Origin: Thermoplasmatota archaeon
GTDB lineage: Archaea > Thermoplasmatota > E2 > DHVEG-1 > B18-G2
NCBI GenBank assembly: GCA_029259115.1
Contig: JAPDJO010000029.1
Coordinates: 60,975 to 124,974 of the forward strand
Direction: 5' to 3'
DNA length: 64,000 bases
Part shown: in pieces, positions 56,601-64,000 of the stretch
How positions within the stretch are numbered: the stretch's first letter is position 1
Layout of the letters: each line of letters begins with the position of its first letter
Notes under the pieces: model-generated
Database searches by the model: none
What the model saw: only the letters and a program-made list of their open reading frames with translations
Told to the model about the DNA's origin: nothing
Translations under genes and position numbers: made by a program

Positions 56601-57541
56601 AAGCTATGCGTATGCCAGGCGTTGACTACAATAGAACCATAAACATAACCATAGATCCTGCAAGTCTCGAAGGCATAATATTTGACGATGTTAATGGAAA
56701 CGGGAGTTATGAGAAGGGTATAGACCAACCTCTCTCAAATGTTGAGGTAAGACTGAGGAATAGACTCACAAGAGAAAGCTACACTCTCTTCACAAACTCA
56801 TCAGGTTATTACAATATATCAGACATATTTCCAGGTATATACGAGATAAAAGCATACTATCAGACCTTCGAGATACATAACAGCTCTATTCTTTTCCTTG
56901 CGCCTGGCGAAAATTACTATAACATAACCAAGCCAAAACCATCTGGAGTGGAGGGAATCGTGTACTATGATAAGAATAACAATGGAAGCTATGATAAAGG
57001 AGAGGAAATGGAGGGAGTGAACGTGAAAATCATTTATAGCAGAACGAATTTAACCGTGGCAACAACTATAACAAATGAAACTGGACATTACAAGTTTACC
57101 GATATCGTACCCGGAGAGTATAAGCTGAATGCAACCTTAGTAAACTCAACAACAGGAAACCTTGCTTATGTTGCTGATGTTGATGTACTATTAGAGGAAA
57201 ATGAAACAACAGAAGTAAACGTAGCATTGAACCTAGCTAAGATAAAAGTATCAGGTCATACACTCTACAATAATAGCGCCCTGGATAATGTAACTATAGA
57301 TTTCACACCATCAAAAGATGTTGAAGACAATACTGCACAATATGAATCTGTAAAGTCTAACGAAACAGGATACTTTGAAGTATACTTAACGCCCGGCGTA
57401 TACAACATATCTGCATACAAATATGAGTTTGTAAACCAGACTAACGAATCCATATACTACAGCTATGAAGGAAGAATAGAAATCAAGATAGCTCAATCTC
57501 CGGTGACGAACTACAATATAGCTTTAACCAGAAAGAAGTGA
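53663..57541 (+). CDS. aglB: AglB/Stt3 oligosaccharyltransferase with long beta-domain tail
   Basis: Transfers glycan from a dolichol carrier to Asn of exported proteins. The 1292-aa protein is longer than usual. Residues about 1-500 hold roughly 13 helices with the acidic loop SGPDPYYNMRVV and DHDSFILL. The catalytic WWDYG motif is at 554-558, in a soluble domain that ends by about 870. The last 400 residues form about four Cna-B/SdrD-like beta units (GNGSYEKGIDQPLSNVEVRL, NNGSYDKGEEMEGVNVKI and others), rich in NXS/T sequons. These could extend the enzyme from the membrane or be modified by it. The promoter is at 53620. Confidence 0.92.
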   Translation: MLKKAKIEKKDLVIATSLAFIVFLTLFLASYFNATSGEAINPNATDLEDKYYLSGPDPYYNMRVVKKEFETGHYPYWSKDNPDPLLNYPIGKANSRPPLFNTLFVILAKFLSLFMSDIDAIGLSMQFLPSLYGALLVIPVYLIATLLFNRKVGLLAALMIPLIPIHLGSGHGSAYSLADHDSFILLLGTTLYFFVLKSLHENELKKSMIFAGIAGVFLGMEVLSWAGAYFYFAFLALYFVLLMFVDIVRYNANLKNFLTAVITMFVGLALAFPSYLAKGYIHSITLFSSIAVMLFGSIYIFLSKKKLPWLITVPSIIGLAVIALGALYLVKDSTNPALYPLARFANHIFGGLAYVQKSKVYLTIAEASTFGISRTIMSFGPALYLIAWAGFLYLIIWKRLVRKWDGVSLFITVWFIVEVYLTGSAGRFINDLVPLVAFLSAGAIWSLIDKLNFKQMIRSLRNVRDFRGLRKAIKISHVLGIIFLAFVVVIPNSFLSLDAAVPSAEKGKMFGKDYQGAFGLGLHTEKYWEDAFKWIRQQDREIKEEEKRPAFISWWDYGFYCVAMGEHPTVADNFQSGIEAAGNFHTAESEKEAIAVLVVRLAEGDMAKHDGILSEGVKAIFDKYLGNNSTKLVDILEDPIHHRGTSNSSYGKIIGEKYGGEKYRVREKNAMYHDAVKLLTDLLDEEQMVMLYRDLQLKTGWSIRYYGVEGYDVNIFNVFTFLSDKGVFGFETSEDDYFKLHYKDKYGRLHTPEEIENLSQQLTREDIENLQLVPWIQRKDPFYKSMVYRVYLGSTPRDLFEMGVNGTVSFGIIPFLSDNKTDPFGKGNYYYQPTAGLKHFVIKYLSPLNLTKSLYFHRGSLCLGMPAVVIAKYYEGAKINGTVRCMNRPMAFVIATVRDDFRQTLQTKLVNGRVVNRTVEKIPHDATFTDTNGNFSLIAPAGNITISIEVAVDQYHRYKLKEITFNSTTDPELYPISEEEAMRMPGVDYNRTINITIDPASLEGIIFDDVNGNGSYEKGIDQPLSNVEVRLRNRLTRESYTLFTNSSGYYNISDIFPGIYEIKAYYQTFEIHNSSILFLAPGENYYNITKPKPSGVEGIVYYDKNNNGSYDKGEEMEGVNVKIIYSRTNLTVATTITNETGHYKFTDIVPGEYKLNATLVNSTTGNLAYVADVDVLLEENETTEVNVALNLAKIKVSGHTLYNNSALDNVTIDFTPSKDVEDNTAQYESVKSNETGYFEVYLTPGVYNISAYKYEFVNQTNESIYYSYEGRIEIKIAQSPVTNYNIALTRKK

Positions 57542-57574
57542 TATCTTTTTAATAATCAAGCCTATTAATCAGTG

Positions 57575-58183
57575 ATGCTCACAAAGGAGGAAGGCGAAAA
57601 GGCTGTTAAATTTGCTAGGGAAACTGTCGATAGGTATGTTAAAGGAGAGAAGATAGAAGATAGAGATCTGGGGAAAAAATTTAGAGAGAAATCTGGAGCT
57701 TTCGTTACTATACTAACTTACCCTGATAGAGATTTAAGAGGATGTATAGGCATACCTGAGCCGATATACGATCTAAAAACATCCATAATCGAGTCAGCAA
57801 AGTCCGCAACAAGAGATCCGAGATTTCCTCCTCTCACAAGAGAAGAACTACCAAACATAATCATAGAAGTAACCATACTTACTCCACCGAGATTGATAGA
57901 GGTTAGAAGTCCAAAAGAATATCTCGAAAAAATAAAGATAGGTAGAGATGGCCTAATTGTTGAGAAAGGATTTTACAGAGGATTGTTACTACCTCAAGTT
58001 CCGGTTGAATGGAAATGGGATGTTGAAGAGTTTTTATCCCAAACATGCATCAAGGCAGGCTTACCCCCAGATGCTTGGATAGATGAGGATACAAAAGTAT
58101 ACAGTTTTCAGGGTCAAATATTTGCTGAAAGAGAACCTTATGGAGAGGTAGAGGAGAGGAAAATTGATAGAGAAGGTAATTGA
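57575..58183 (+). CDS. AMMECR1-family protein
   Basis: A 202-aa protein from ATG 57575 (GTG 57572 possible). The signature is LRGCIGIPEP with TYPDRD ahead, then ATRDPRFPPLTREEL and VEWKWDVEEFLSQTCIKAGLPPDAW. A conserved family across archaea and eukaryotes, often beside Memo and radical SAM genes; its chemistry is not established. It overlaps pyrC by 20 bp. Confidence 0.93.
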   Translation: MLTKEEGEKAVKFARETVDRYVKGEKIEDRDLGKKFREKSGAFVTILTYPDRDLRGCIGIPEPIYDLKTSIIESAKSATRDPRFPPLTREELPNIIIEVTILTPPRLIEVRSPKEYLEKIKIGRDGLIVEKGFYRGLLLPQVPVEWKWDVEEFLSQTCIKAGLPPDAWIDEDTKVYSFQGQIFAEREPYGEVEERKIDREGN

Positions 58184-59450
58184 GGGGAAAGTCTACACAA
58201 GAGGAAAAATCTTGGAGTGCTGTGTAGGGATAGAGAGAGGAAGGATAGTATCTTTAAAAAGAATACTTGATGGAGAAGAGAAAATAAAGATAAGAAGAGG
58301 TATTATACTCCCTGCTGGAATAGACATACATGTTCACTTCAGAGAACCAGGATATGAATATAAGGAAGATTTTTCCACAGGCTCTCTATCAGCACTTTAT
58401 GGAGGGATAACGTGTATAGCTGATATGCCCAATACCAACCCTCCAACTTTAGATACAATCTCGTTTAAGGAAAAGTTATCTATGGCAAAAAGAAAATCCT
58501 ATGTTGATTTTGTTCTCTATATCGGTGTAACTGAGAGCAATGTGGATAAACTTGATGAAATATCTAAACTATCTAATCTACTAAAGATATATCTGGGAGA
58601 AAGTACGGGTTCATTATTCCTTGATTCAAGCAATTTAGAAAAATTGAAGGAAATAGAAGAAAAAAAACTCATTGTTTTCCATGCAGAAGATAGAAAATGC
58701 TTGGACAAGAATAGATTTCAAGCTAGAAATCTAAAGGAATATGCAAAGTCAAGGCCCTCTGCATGCGAAAGTATAGCTATAAGGAAAATCATGGAAAATT
58801 TAGGTGGTACAAATCACAGAATCCATATAGCTCATATCTCTTCTCTGTCTGGTTTGAAAGAGCTAGAGCATAGAGATGATAACACAACTATCGGAATAAC
58901 TCCCCACCATCTATTTTTCAATATTGAGCAAGATCTTGAGGAAGAATCTCTCTACAAAGTAAATCCGCCGATAAGAGGAAGAATAAACCAGGAAGGACTT
59001 ATTGAGGCATTTCTAAACAAAGAAATAGATATACTTGAGTCTGATCATGCTCCGCACAGCTTGGATGAAAAGGAGATGAGTTTTGAAGAATCTCCTGCCG
59101 GTATACCAGGCGTTGAGACCATGTATCCGATAATGATGTATTACTTTGTTAAAAAAAATCTGCCACTTAGCAGGCTAATCAATGCTATATCTGAAAAACC
59201 TGCAGACCTTCTGGGAGTTAACAAAGGAAGAATAGAAGAGGGTAGAGATGCAGATATGGTGATATTTGATCTTAAGAATGTAAAAAGAATAGACGATCAA
59301 GATGTACATTATAAATGTGGATTTACACCATTTAAAGGATTTAAGGCAATATTTCCAGAGAAGGTTTTCATAAGGGGAGAAGAAGCTATAGATGGTGAGG
59401 AGTGCTTGATAGAGAAAGGATTCGGCAAATATCTAGGAGAGATTAGATGA
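58164..59450 (+). CDS. pyrC: Dihydroorotase
   Basis: Closes carbamoyl-aspartate to dihydroorotate. A 428-aa amidohydrolase with GIDIHVHFREPGYEYKEDF (metal His pair), a metal His in VFHAEDRK and HIAHIS, and ESDHAPHSLDEKE (catalytic Asp). The start is TTG 58164, with GGAGAGG at 58152-58158; it lies within the AMMECR1 gene. DUF368 overlaps its end by ATGA. The expected carbamylated Lys is replaced around LKIYLGES, as in some type II/III enzymes. An allantoinase is the main alternative. Confidence 0.92.
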   Translation: MIEKVIEGKVYTRGKILECCVGIERGRIVSLKRILDGEEKIKIRRGIILPAGIDIHVHFREPGYEYKEDFSTGSLSALYGGITCIADMPNTNPPTLDTISFKEKLSMAKRKSYVDFVLYIGVTESNVDKLDEISKLSNLLKIYLGESTGSLFLDSSNLEKLKEIEEKKLIVFHAEDRKCLDKNRFQARNLKEYAKSRPSACESIAIRKIMENLGGTNHRIHIAHISSLSGLKELEHRDDNTTIGITPHHLFFNIEQDLEEESLYKVNPPIRGRINQEGLIEAFLNKEIDILESDHAPHSLDEKEMSFEESPAGIPGVETMYPIMMYYFVKKNLPLSRLINAISEKPADLLGVNKGRIEEGRDADMVIFDLKNVKRIDDQDVHYKCGFTPFKGFKAIFPEKVFIRGEEAIDGEECLIEKGFGKYLGEIR

Positions 59451-60310
59451 GGTCATTAAGACTCTTTCTAAAAGGACTATGCATGGGATCTGCAGATATA
59501 ATACCAGGAATATCCGGAGGAACTATAGCTTTGATCCTAGGTATATATGAAGAGCTTGTTTTTTCGATAAAATCAATAGATCTGAAGATTGTCCCATACG
59601 GCTTTGCTGCGATATTTAGAAAAGAATACAGGAAGAAAGTCAAAGAGCTCTTTCTTTCCATAAGGTTTGATTTTTTAGTACCATTGCTCATAGGTATAAT
59701 AACAGCTTTTCTTTTACTTGCCAGAATCATAAGCGAGATATTATTGCATTACAGACCTCTGATATACTCTTTCTTCTTAGGCTTAATCCTAGCATCTGCT
59801 GTAGTTGTATATTTGAGAATCGGTAAATTCAAGCTGATGTATATACTCCATCTCTCCATCGGAGTAATCTCAGCTTACCTCTTTCTCAGTTCTACAGGTA
59901 TCTATTTGAACCACTCTTTGCCTGTAATATTTTTGTCCGGAGTGGTATCGATCTGCGCCATGATACTTCCTGGAATATCAGGGGCTTTCATCATGGTATT
60001 TCTTGGGCAATACGAGTACATGATAACAGCTCTGAAAAACTTCTATCTACCTCCTCTTGTAACCTATGTAGTTGGAGCATTTATTGGAATAATAGCCTTC
60101 TCTCACGTTCTCTCTAGACTCTTGAAGAGATACAGAAATGCTGTTTTGTCTTTCCTAGTTGGACTCATGATAGGTGGTCTCAAAGTTCCTATAAGTAAAG
60201 TAGGGTCGATAAATCTATTTACGATATCCTGTTTTATGGTGGGTCTGTTCCTTGTGATATTCGTAGAAATATACGCGTCGAGGAGGAAAAGGAGATGGAT
60301 CCAGAGCTGA
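59447..60310 (+). CDS. DUF368 family membrane protein (polyprenyl-phosphate transporter homologue)
   Basis: A 287-aa protein with about eight helices. Family motifs are GSADIIPGISGGTIALILGIYE near the N-terminus and the matching MILPGISGAFIMVFLGQYEYM in the second half, an internal duplication. Bacterial DUF368 proteins (PopT) return undecaprenyl phosphate across the membrane. An archaeal one could recycle dolichyl phosphate after AglB. It is three genes after aglB, with overlaps of ATGA with pyrC and 16 bp with the next gene. Confidence 0.85.
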   Translation: MRSLRLFLKGLCMGSADIIPGISGGTIALILGIYEELVFSIKSIDLKIVPYGFAAIFRKEYRKKVKELFLSIRFDFLVPLLIGIITAFLLLARIISEILLHYRPLIYSFFLGLILASAVVVYLRIGKFKLMYILHLSIGVISAYLFLSSTGIYLNHSLPVIFLSGVVSICAMILPGISGAFIMVFLGQYEYMITALKNFYLPPLVTYVVGAFIGIIAFSHVLSRLLKRYRNAVLSFLVGLMIGGLKVPISKVGSINLFTISCFMVGLFLVIFVEIYASRRKRRWIQS

Positions 60311-61062
60311 TAAGATTGGCGAATGATATAGCAAACTCGATAGCTAATAAGATTAGAGGTGAAGACAAGAATAGATTGAGAAAAAACATCGGAGTAGGAG
60401 CCGATGGAACACCAACCAAGCTTATTGATAAGATGGCTGAGGATATAGCTATAGAAAAGATACAGGAATCACCCCTTCCCGTCAACCTTCTAAGTGAGGA
60501 GATAGGTTTCATGGATTTTGGTGGAATCTACACCATAATCCTAGATCCAATAGACGGAACAAGAAATGCTGTTAGAGGAATACCTTTTTATGCCGTATCT
60601 GTAGCTATAGGGAAGGACAGGTTAAAAGACACTGAGTATGGAATAGTTATAAACATACCAACCGGAGATACATTCTTTGCAGAAAAAGGGAAAGGGGCGT
60701 ATCTCAATAATCATAGGATAATATCTCCCCAGTACATTCCAAAAAAACCTCTTTATTCTATAATGATGAGCGAGAATATCCCAGAGTTTATATTTGATAA
60801 TCACATAAGATCTCTCGGGGCTGCATCCCTTGAGCTATCCTTGGTTGCTATGGGTGCTATAGACTGTTTTGTATGTACAAAAGAATACCTTAGGATTACC
60901 GATCTAGCTGCTGGAACTTTGATAGTCAGAGAGGCTGGAGGTTTTGTCTATGATATCGAGGGTAGAGAGCTGGATATGAATCTAGATGTTACAGAGAGAA
61001 CCAGTGTGATAGCTTCAACCAATGAGAGAATGATATTTGAGATACTCGAGGTAATCAAATAA
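60295..61062 (+). CDS. Inositol monophosphatase-family phosphatase
   Basis: A 255-aa Mg-dependent phosphatase: LLSEEIGFMDFG, LDPIDGTRNAVRG (metal site) and RITDLAAGTLIVREAGG. Archaeal members act on inositol phosphate and often fructose-1,6-bisphosphate, so it may serve gluconeogenesis beside the enolase that follows 41 nt later. The ATG has GAGGAGGAAAAGG upstream. Confidence 0.9.
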   Translation: MDPELIRLANDIANSIANKIRGEDKNRLRKNIGVGADGTPTKLIDKMAEDIAIEKIQESPLPVNLLSEEIGFMDFGGIYTIILDPIDGTRNAVRGIPFYAVSVAIGKDRLKDTEYGIVINIPTGDTFFAEKGKGAYLNNHRIISPQYIPKKPLYSIMMSENIPEFIFDNHIRSLGAASLELSLVAMGAIDCFVCTKEYLRITDLAAGTLIVREAGGFVYDIEGRELDMNLDVTERTSVIASTNERMIFEILEVIK

Positions 61063-61103
61063 AATTATATTTCCAGCAAGTATTCTTCATTTGAGGAGGT
61101 AAA

Positions 61104-62357
61104 ATGTGTAAAATAGATTATCTTAAGGCTAGGCAGATTTTGGATTCCAGAGGTAACCCAACTGTTGAGGTTGAGGTAGGATCAGGAAAATTCAGGGCAT
61201 CTGCATGCGCACCATCTGGAGCATCCACAGGAAGCAATGAAGCTTTAGAGTTGAGAGATAAGGGTAAAGAGTATCTGGGAAAATCTGTCAAGAAAGCGGT
61301 AGAAAATGTTAACAACATAATAGCTCCAAAACTGAGAGATATAGACCCTAGAGAGCAGAGAGAGATAGATAAGATGATGATAGAGTTGGATGGGACAGAA
61401 AATAAATCAAGGTTAGGAGCGAATGCTATAGTTGCATGTTCCATGGCATGCTCGAGGTTAGCTTCTCTATGTGAGGGTAAAGAACTGTATGAACATCTTG
61501 GTGAAGTTTTTGGCTTTGATCCAAAAATATTACCGGTGCCTGCCATGAATGTGATAAATGGCGGTAAACATGCTGGAAATGATTTGGATATTCAGGAGCA
61601 TATGATCATGCCTGTTAATGCTGAGAATTTTTCCGAGGCTTTAAGGTATGGGACGGAAGTTTATCATATCCTAAAGGAAAAGATACTTTCAAAGTATGGA
61701 AAATCTTCAATCAACGTTGGAGATGAGGGTGGATATGCTCCTCCACTAAAAGAAACCAGAGAGGCCTTTGATTTGATAGTAGAAGCTATAGAAGAGTTAG
61801 GATATCAAGATAATGTGAAGTTAGCTTTTGATGCTGCTGCTAGCGAATTCTTCGATGGAGAGAGTTACAAATTAGGTGGCAAAATTTTCTCATCCAGTGA
61901 GCTAGTTGATTTCTATGGCGAATTGATAGAAACATATGATATAATATCTGCAGAGGATCCCTTTGGCGAAGAAGATTGGGATGGATTTATAGAATTCACA
62001 AAAAGGTTTGGAAGCAAAATTCAGATAGTTGGAGATGATCTTTTTGTTACAAACATCAATAGACTGAGGAAAGGAATAGATCTTGGAGCATGCAATGCAC
62101 TGCTTTTGAAAGTTAATCAAATTGGAACAGTTAGCGAAGCCATAGATGCTGCAAAAATGGCTTTTGATAATGGATACAGAGTCATGGTATCTCACAGATC
62201 CGGAGAGACTTGTGATGATTTTATTGCAGATTTAGCAGTTGCTATAAACTGTGGACAGATAAAAACTGGGGCACCAGCCAGAGGAGAGAGAGTTTCTAAA
62301 TATAATAGGCTGTTAAAAATAGAAGAAAAAGAAGGATTTATTTACGGAGTCGGATAA
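61104..62357 (+). CDS. eno: Enolase
   Basis: Converts 2-phosphoglycerate to phosphoenolpyruvate. The 417-aa protein has KARQILDSRGNPTVEVEV, GASTGSNEA, the metal ligands in AFDAAASEF, SAEDPFGEEDW and VGDDLFVTN, and the signature VSHRSGETCDDFIADLAVA. GAGGAGGT lies 5 nt before the ATG. The 3' end overlaps the convergent membrane protein gene by 16 bp. Confidence 0.97.
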   Translation: MCKIDYLKARQILDSRGNPTVEVEVGSGKFRASACAPSGASTGSNEALELRDKGKEYLGKSVKKAVENVNNIIAPKLRDIDPREQREIDKMMIELDGTENKSRLGANAIVACSMACSRLASLCEGKELYEHLGEVFGFDPKILPVPAMNVINGGKHAGNDLDIQEHMIMPVNAENFSEALRYGTEVYHILKEKILSKYGKSSINVGDEGGYAPPLKETREAFDLIVEAIEELGYQDNVKLAFDAAASEFFDGESYKLGGKIFSSSELVDFYGELIETYDIISAEDPFGEEDWDGFIEFTKRFGSKIQIVGDDLFVTNINRLRKGIDLGACNALLLKVNQIGTVSEAIDAAKMAFDNGYRVMVSHRSGETCDDFIADLAVAINCGQIKTGAPARGERVSKYNRLLKIEEKEGFIYGVG

Positions 62358-62929
62358 TTCGGTATCTTTGGTCCCACTAATAGCATTGCGATGCCCACGA
62401 TTATTCCTATGATTATCCCTGGCAGAATGACTGCAAGAACCGCCTTACCGGTGGACATCTCCTGCAATTCTCTTATACCGATTATCTCGACAATCAGTGC
62501 CCATATGCCAGCTATAATACCTATAAATGGTATCCATCCCAATAGTAGCGATGGTGTCATTCCATAACCTATAGCTTTTACCGTTTGTGTGTATCCTTTT
62601 CTACCACCTAACAGGTATACGAATATATGCACTATCGCTGCACCGATGAATAGACCGATTATTAGTAGAATCAGATAACTTATAAACATTGTAACCGCTG
62701 CTAGTCCACCAGCAGCTGCACCCATGAAAGGCATTTTTATTGGCATCATAGCTGTCATCGCCGATGCCATAGCTGCGAATATTATTGCCCAGAGTATGGA
62801 GAATATGACTGCGAGCACAACGAAATATTTCATCAGCGGACCGAGATCTTCATCTTTGACTTTCTGGAAAGTCTCTACCGGGCTTATTAAAAAGCCTTTT
62901 ATTTTCTCTCCAAATCCTACTTCCGCCAT
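62342..62929 (-). CDS. Yip1-like membrane protein
   Basis: A 195-aa protein with a short soluble start (GEKIKGFLISPVETFQKVKDEDLG) and five hydrophobic helices. The layout matches the archaeal YIP1-domain family, which has no known function. GGTGAGGAG precedes the ATG. A TATA-like CTTTTAAAC near 62946 is shared in the divergent space with the next gene. It overlaps the enolase 3' end by 16 bp. Confidence 0.75.
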   Translation of the reverse strand: MAEVGFGEKIKGFLISPVETFQKVKDEDLGPLMKYFVVLAVIFSILWAIIFAAMASAMTAMMPIKMPFMGAAAGGLAAVTMFISYLILLIIGLFIGAAIVHIFVYLLGGRKGYTQTVKAIGYGMTPSLLLGWIPFIGIIAGIWALIVEIIGIRELQEMSTGKAVLAVILPGIIIGIIVGIAMLLVGPKIPNYPTP

Positions 62930-62992
62930 CTCCTCACCAGGTGTTTAAAAGAGATAAGGAATTTATATACTTTTTTGCATTTTGTGAGCGAT

Positions 62993-63787
62993 ATGGCAAA
63001 GGAGGATCTCGCTCCAAAAATTGTTATCAAAGCAGCTAAGATGACTTTTAGAGATTTGGGCTATATAGGGCTGTATATCCTACCATTTATAGTAGATATA
63101 GTTTTTATCGCCCTTATCCATGATAAGCTACACTATTTTAAAGCAGCAGAAGCGGGCAAACTTAACTTTACTGATGTTCATTCTTTCCTAATATGGTTTG
63201 GCACATTTTTCTTAGTAAGCTGGATAGTTGGGTTAATCTCAGCATCTGGAGTGATAACTAAGGTTAATGAGGAGAGAAGGGGGAACAAGATATCAGCGAT
63301 AGATGCTTTGGGAGAAGGTCTCATTTTCGTTCCAAGATTGATTGGCGCGAGTATACTCTATGCGATTATAATTCTTGCAATTGCAGCTCTCCCTGCTACG
63401 TTACTGATCTTCGGCATTTACACGAAAAATCCACCTCTTATCGGTTTATCCGTTATTATCTTACTATTTGCACTAGTTCCAGTAATTTATGTATCACTTC
63501 GACTTACACTATTTGCTCCTGCCTGTATCATAAAAGACATAGGCTGTTTAGAATCTCTAAGAGAGAGTTGGAAAATTACTAAAGGCAATCTTTTATTCAT
63601 ATTTGTAGCTTTGATCTTCCTTCTGATACTATCAATACCTTTCATAATACTGAATTATGCATTACCAGATATCCAGATAGGTTCTCTTCTCTCTATACTC
63701 ATAATGGGACCTATCTACAATATAGCTATAACGCTAATATTCTTGGAATTAACCGGACAATCACAATCATTTTCTACCCCCTTTTAA
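62993..63787 (+). CDS. Multi-helix membrane protein (DUF4013/GPDPase_memb-like)
   Basis: A 264-aa protein with six hydrophobic helices. It contains the pattern SLRESWKITKGNLLFIFVALIF, typical of a broad family of archaeal and bacterial membrane proteins without known function. ATG 62993 is used because a TATA box TTTATATAC at 62961-62969 places transcription near the start; TTG 62975 and GTG 62984 are also in frame. Divergent from the Yip1-like gene. Confidence 0.7.
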   Translation: MAKEDLAPKIVIKAAKMTFRDLGYIGLYILPFIVDIVFIALIHDKLHYFKAAEAGKLNFTDVHSFLIWFGTFFLVSWIVGLISASGVITKVNEERRGNKISAIDALGEGLIFVPRLIGASILYAIIILAIAALPATLLIFGIYTKNPPLIGLSVIILLFALVPVIYVSLRLTLFAPACIIKDIGCLESLRESWKITKGNLLFIFVALIFLLILSIPFIILNYALPDIQIGSLLSILIMGPIYNIAITLIFLELTGQSQSFSTPF

Positions 63788-63807
63788 ATACGGAAATGGG
63801 GTGATTT

Positions 63808-64000
63808 ATGATGAAGGTGTTAGTTACGGACAAGCTCGCAGATGAAGCCCTAGAGTTGCTGAAAAATAACGGTTTTGAAGTTAAGTATGAAGAGTTAGAT
63901 CACGATGGTTTACTAAAAGAGATAGCAGACTATGATGCTCTGATAGTAAGAAGCAGAACAAAGGTCACAGCAGATATAATAGAAAAAGGGGCATCTGGAA
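63808..64000 (+). CDS. serA: D-3-phosphoglycerate dehydrogenase, 5' part (cut by window end)
   Basis: The visible 64 codons read MMKVLVTDKLADEALELL, then DYDALIVRSRTKVTADIIE, the N-terminal substrate domain of D-isomer 2-hydroxyacid dehydrogenases of the SerA type. The NAD domain lies beyond the right edge. ATG 63808 and ATG 63811 are both in frame, with GGGGTGAT just upstream. First step of serine synthesis from 3-phosphoglycerate. Confidence 0.85.
   Translation, partial: MMKVLVTDKLADEALELLKNNGFEVKYEELDHDGLLKEIADYDALIVRSRTKVTADIIEKGASG

Overview
The window is a 64-kb stretch of an AT-rich archaeal chromosome, most likely euryarchaeal. The evidence is DNA topoisomerase VI (both subunits), a class I lysyl-tRNA synthetase, RadA, an RPA-like OB-fold protein, Nop5, TmcA, the archaeal EF-1alpha/S10 pair, AglB-type oligosaccharyltransferase, an archaeal eMtaB-like methylthiotransferase, TATA-box promoters close to start codons and frequent GTG/TTG starts. 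Features of EF-1alpha and ValRS look compatible with a Thermoplasmata/DHVE2-like lineage, but I cannot fix the lineage by eye. A bacterial-type (class I) GAPDH next to pgk, plus enolase, is notable for an archaeon.

Layout. 1-5.6 kb: GfcR/PyrE-like PRTase (cut by the left edge), lysS, methylthiotransferase, gap, pgk. 5.66-20.18 kb: tRNA-Ala(CGC) carrying an integrated element of about 14.4 kb. The element is bounded by imperfect direct repeats of about 95 bp that start in the tRNA 3' end. On its left arm, reading leftward, are a small gene, an AAA+ replication protein, a small membrane protein and a tyrosine recombinase, all behind one promoter. The middle holds a secreted nuclease-like lipoprotein and a rightward cargo cassette: a DGQHR (DndB/DpdB-like) protein, a homing-endonuclease-associated-repeat protein, a nuclease-methyltransferase fusion and a membrane transglutaminase-like protein. 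The right arm has Orc1/Cdc6, a PIN toxin with a fused antitoxin, and an unrecognised 376-aa protein. 20.2-25 kb: acetate transporter-like gene, surface protein, valS with a coupled micro-peptide, Cys-rich secreted protein. 25-35 kb: tmcA with an overlapping ASCH gene, top6B-top6A, AdoMet decarboxylase, purA, trkH. 35-39.5 kb: nop5, then a tight operon pyrD-pyrK-subtilase-yjbQ-nitroreductase. 39.5-49.6 kb: surface proteins, radA and an OB-fold gene, DUF1015, DUF389, dCMP deaminase, aconitase-family gene, HD hydrolase, ferredoxin. 49.7-64 kb: EF-1alpha, S10, a small DDE insertion sequence, prs, a very long aglB, AMMECR1, pyrC, DUF368, inositol phosphatase family, eno, two membrane proteins and the start of serA.

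The most interesting region is the integrated element. Four DNA-level structures stand out and are not explained by the genes alone: (1) the attachment repeat lies inside the 3' end of the integrase gene, so integration swaps the enzyme's C-terminal tail; (2) both copies of the repeat can fold into the same two-step hairpin, with compensatory base changes; (3) a perfectly symmetric 101-bp dyad of six 9-bp iterons lies inside the replication gene; (4) the replication operon and orc1 share a 16-bp motif at identical distance from the TATA box. The cargo cassette is a candidate defence system of a composition I do not recognise.

The rest is mostly housekeeping, with some functional links: TmcA with a possible N4-acetylcytidine hydrolase, AglB with a DUF368 polyprenyl-phosphate transporter homologue, and four pyrimidine genes in three places.
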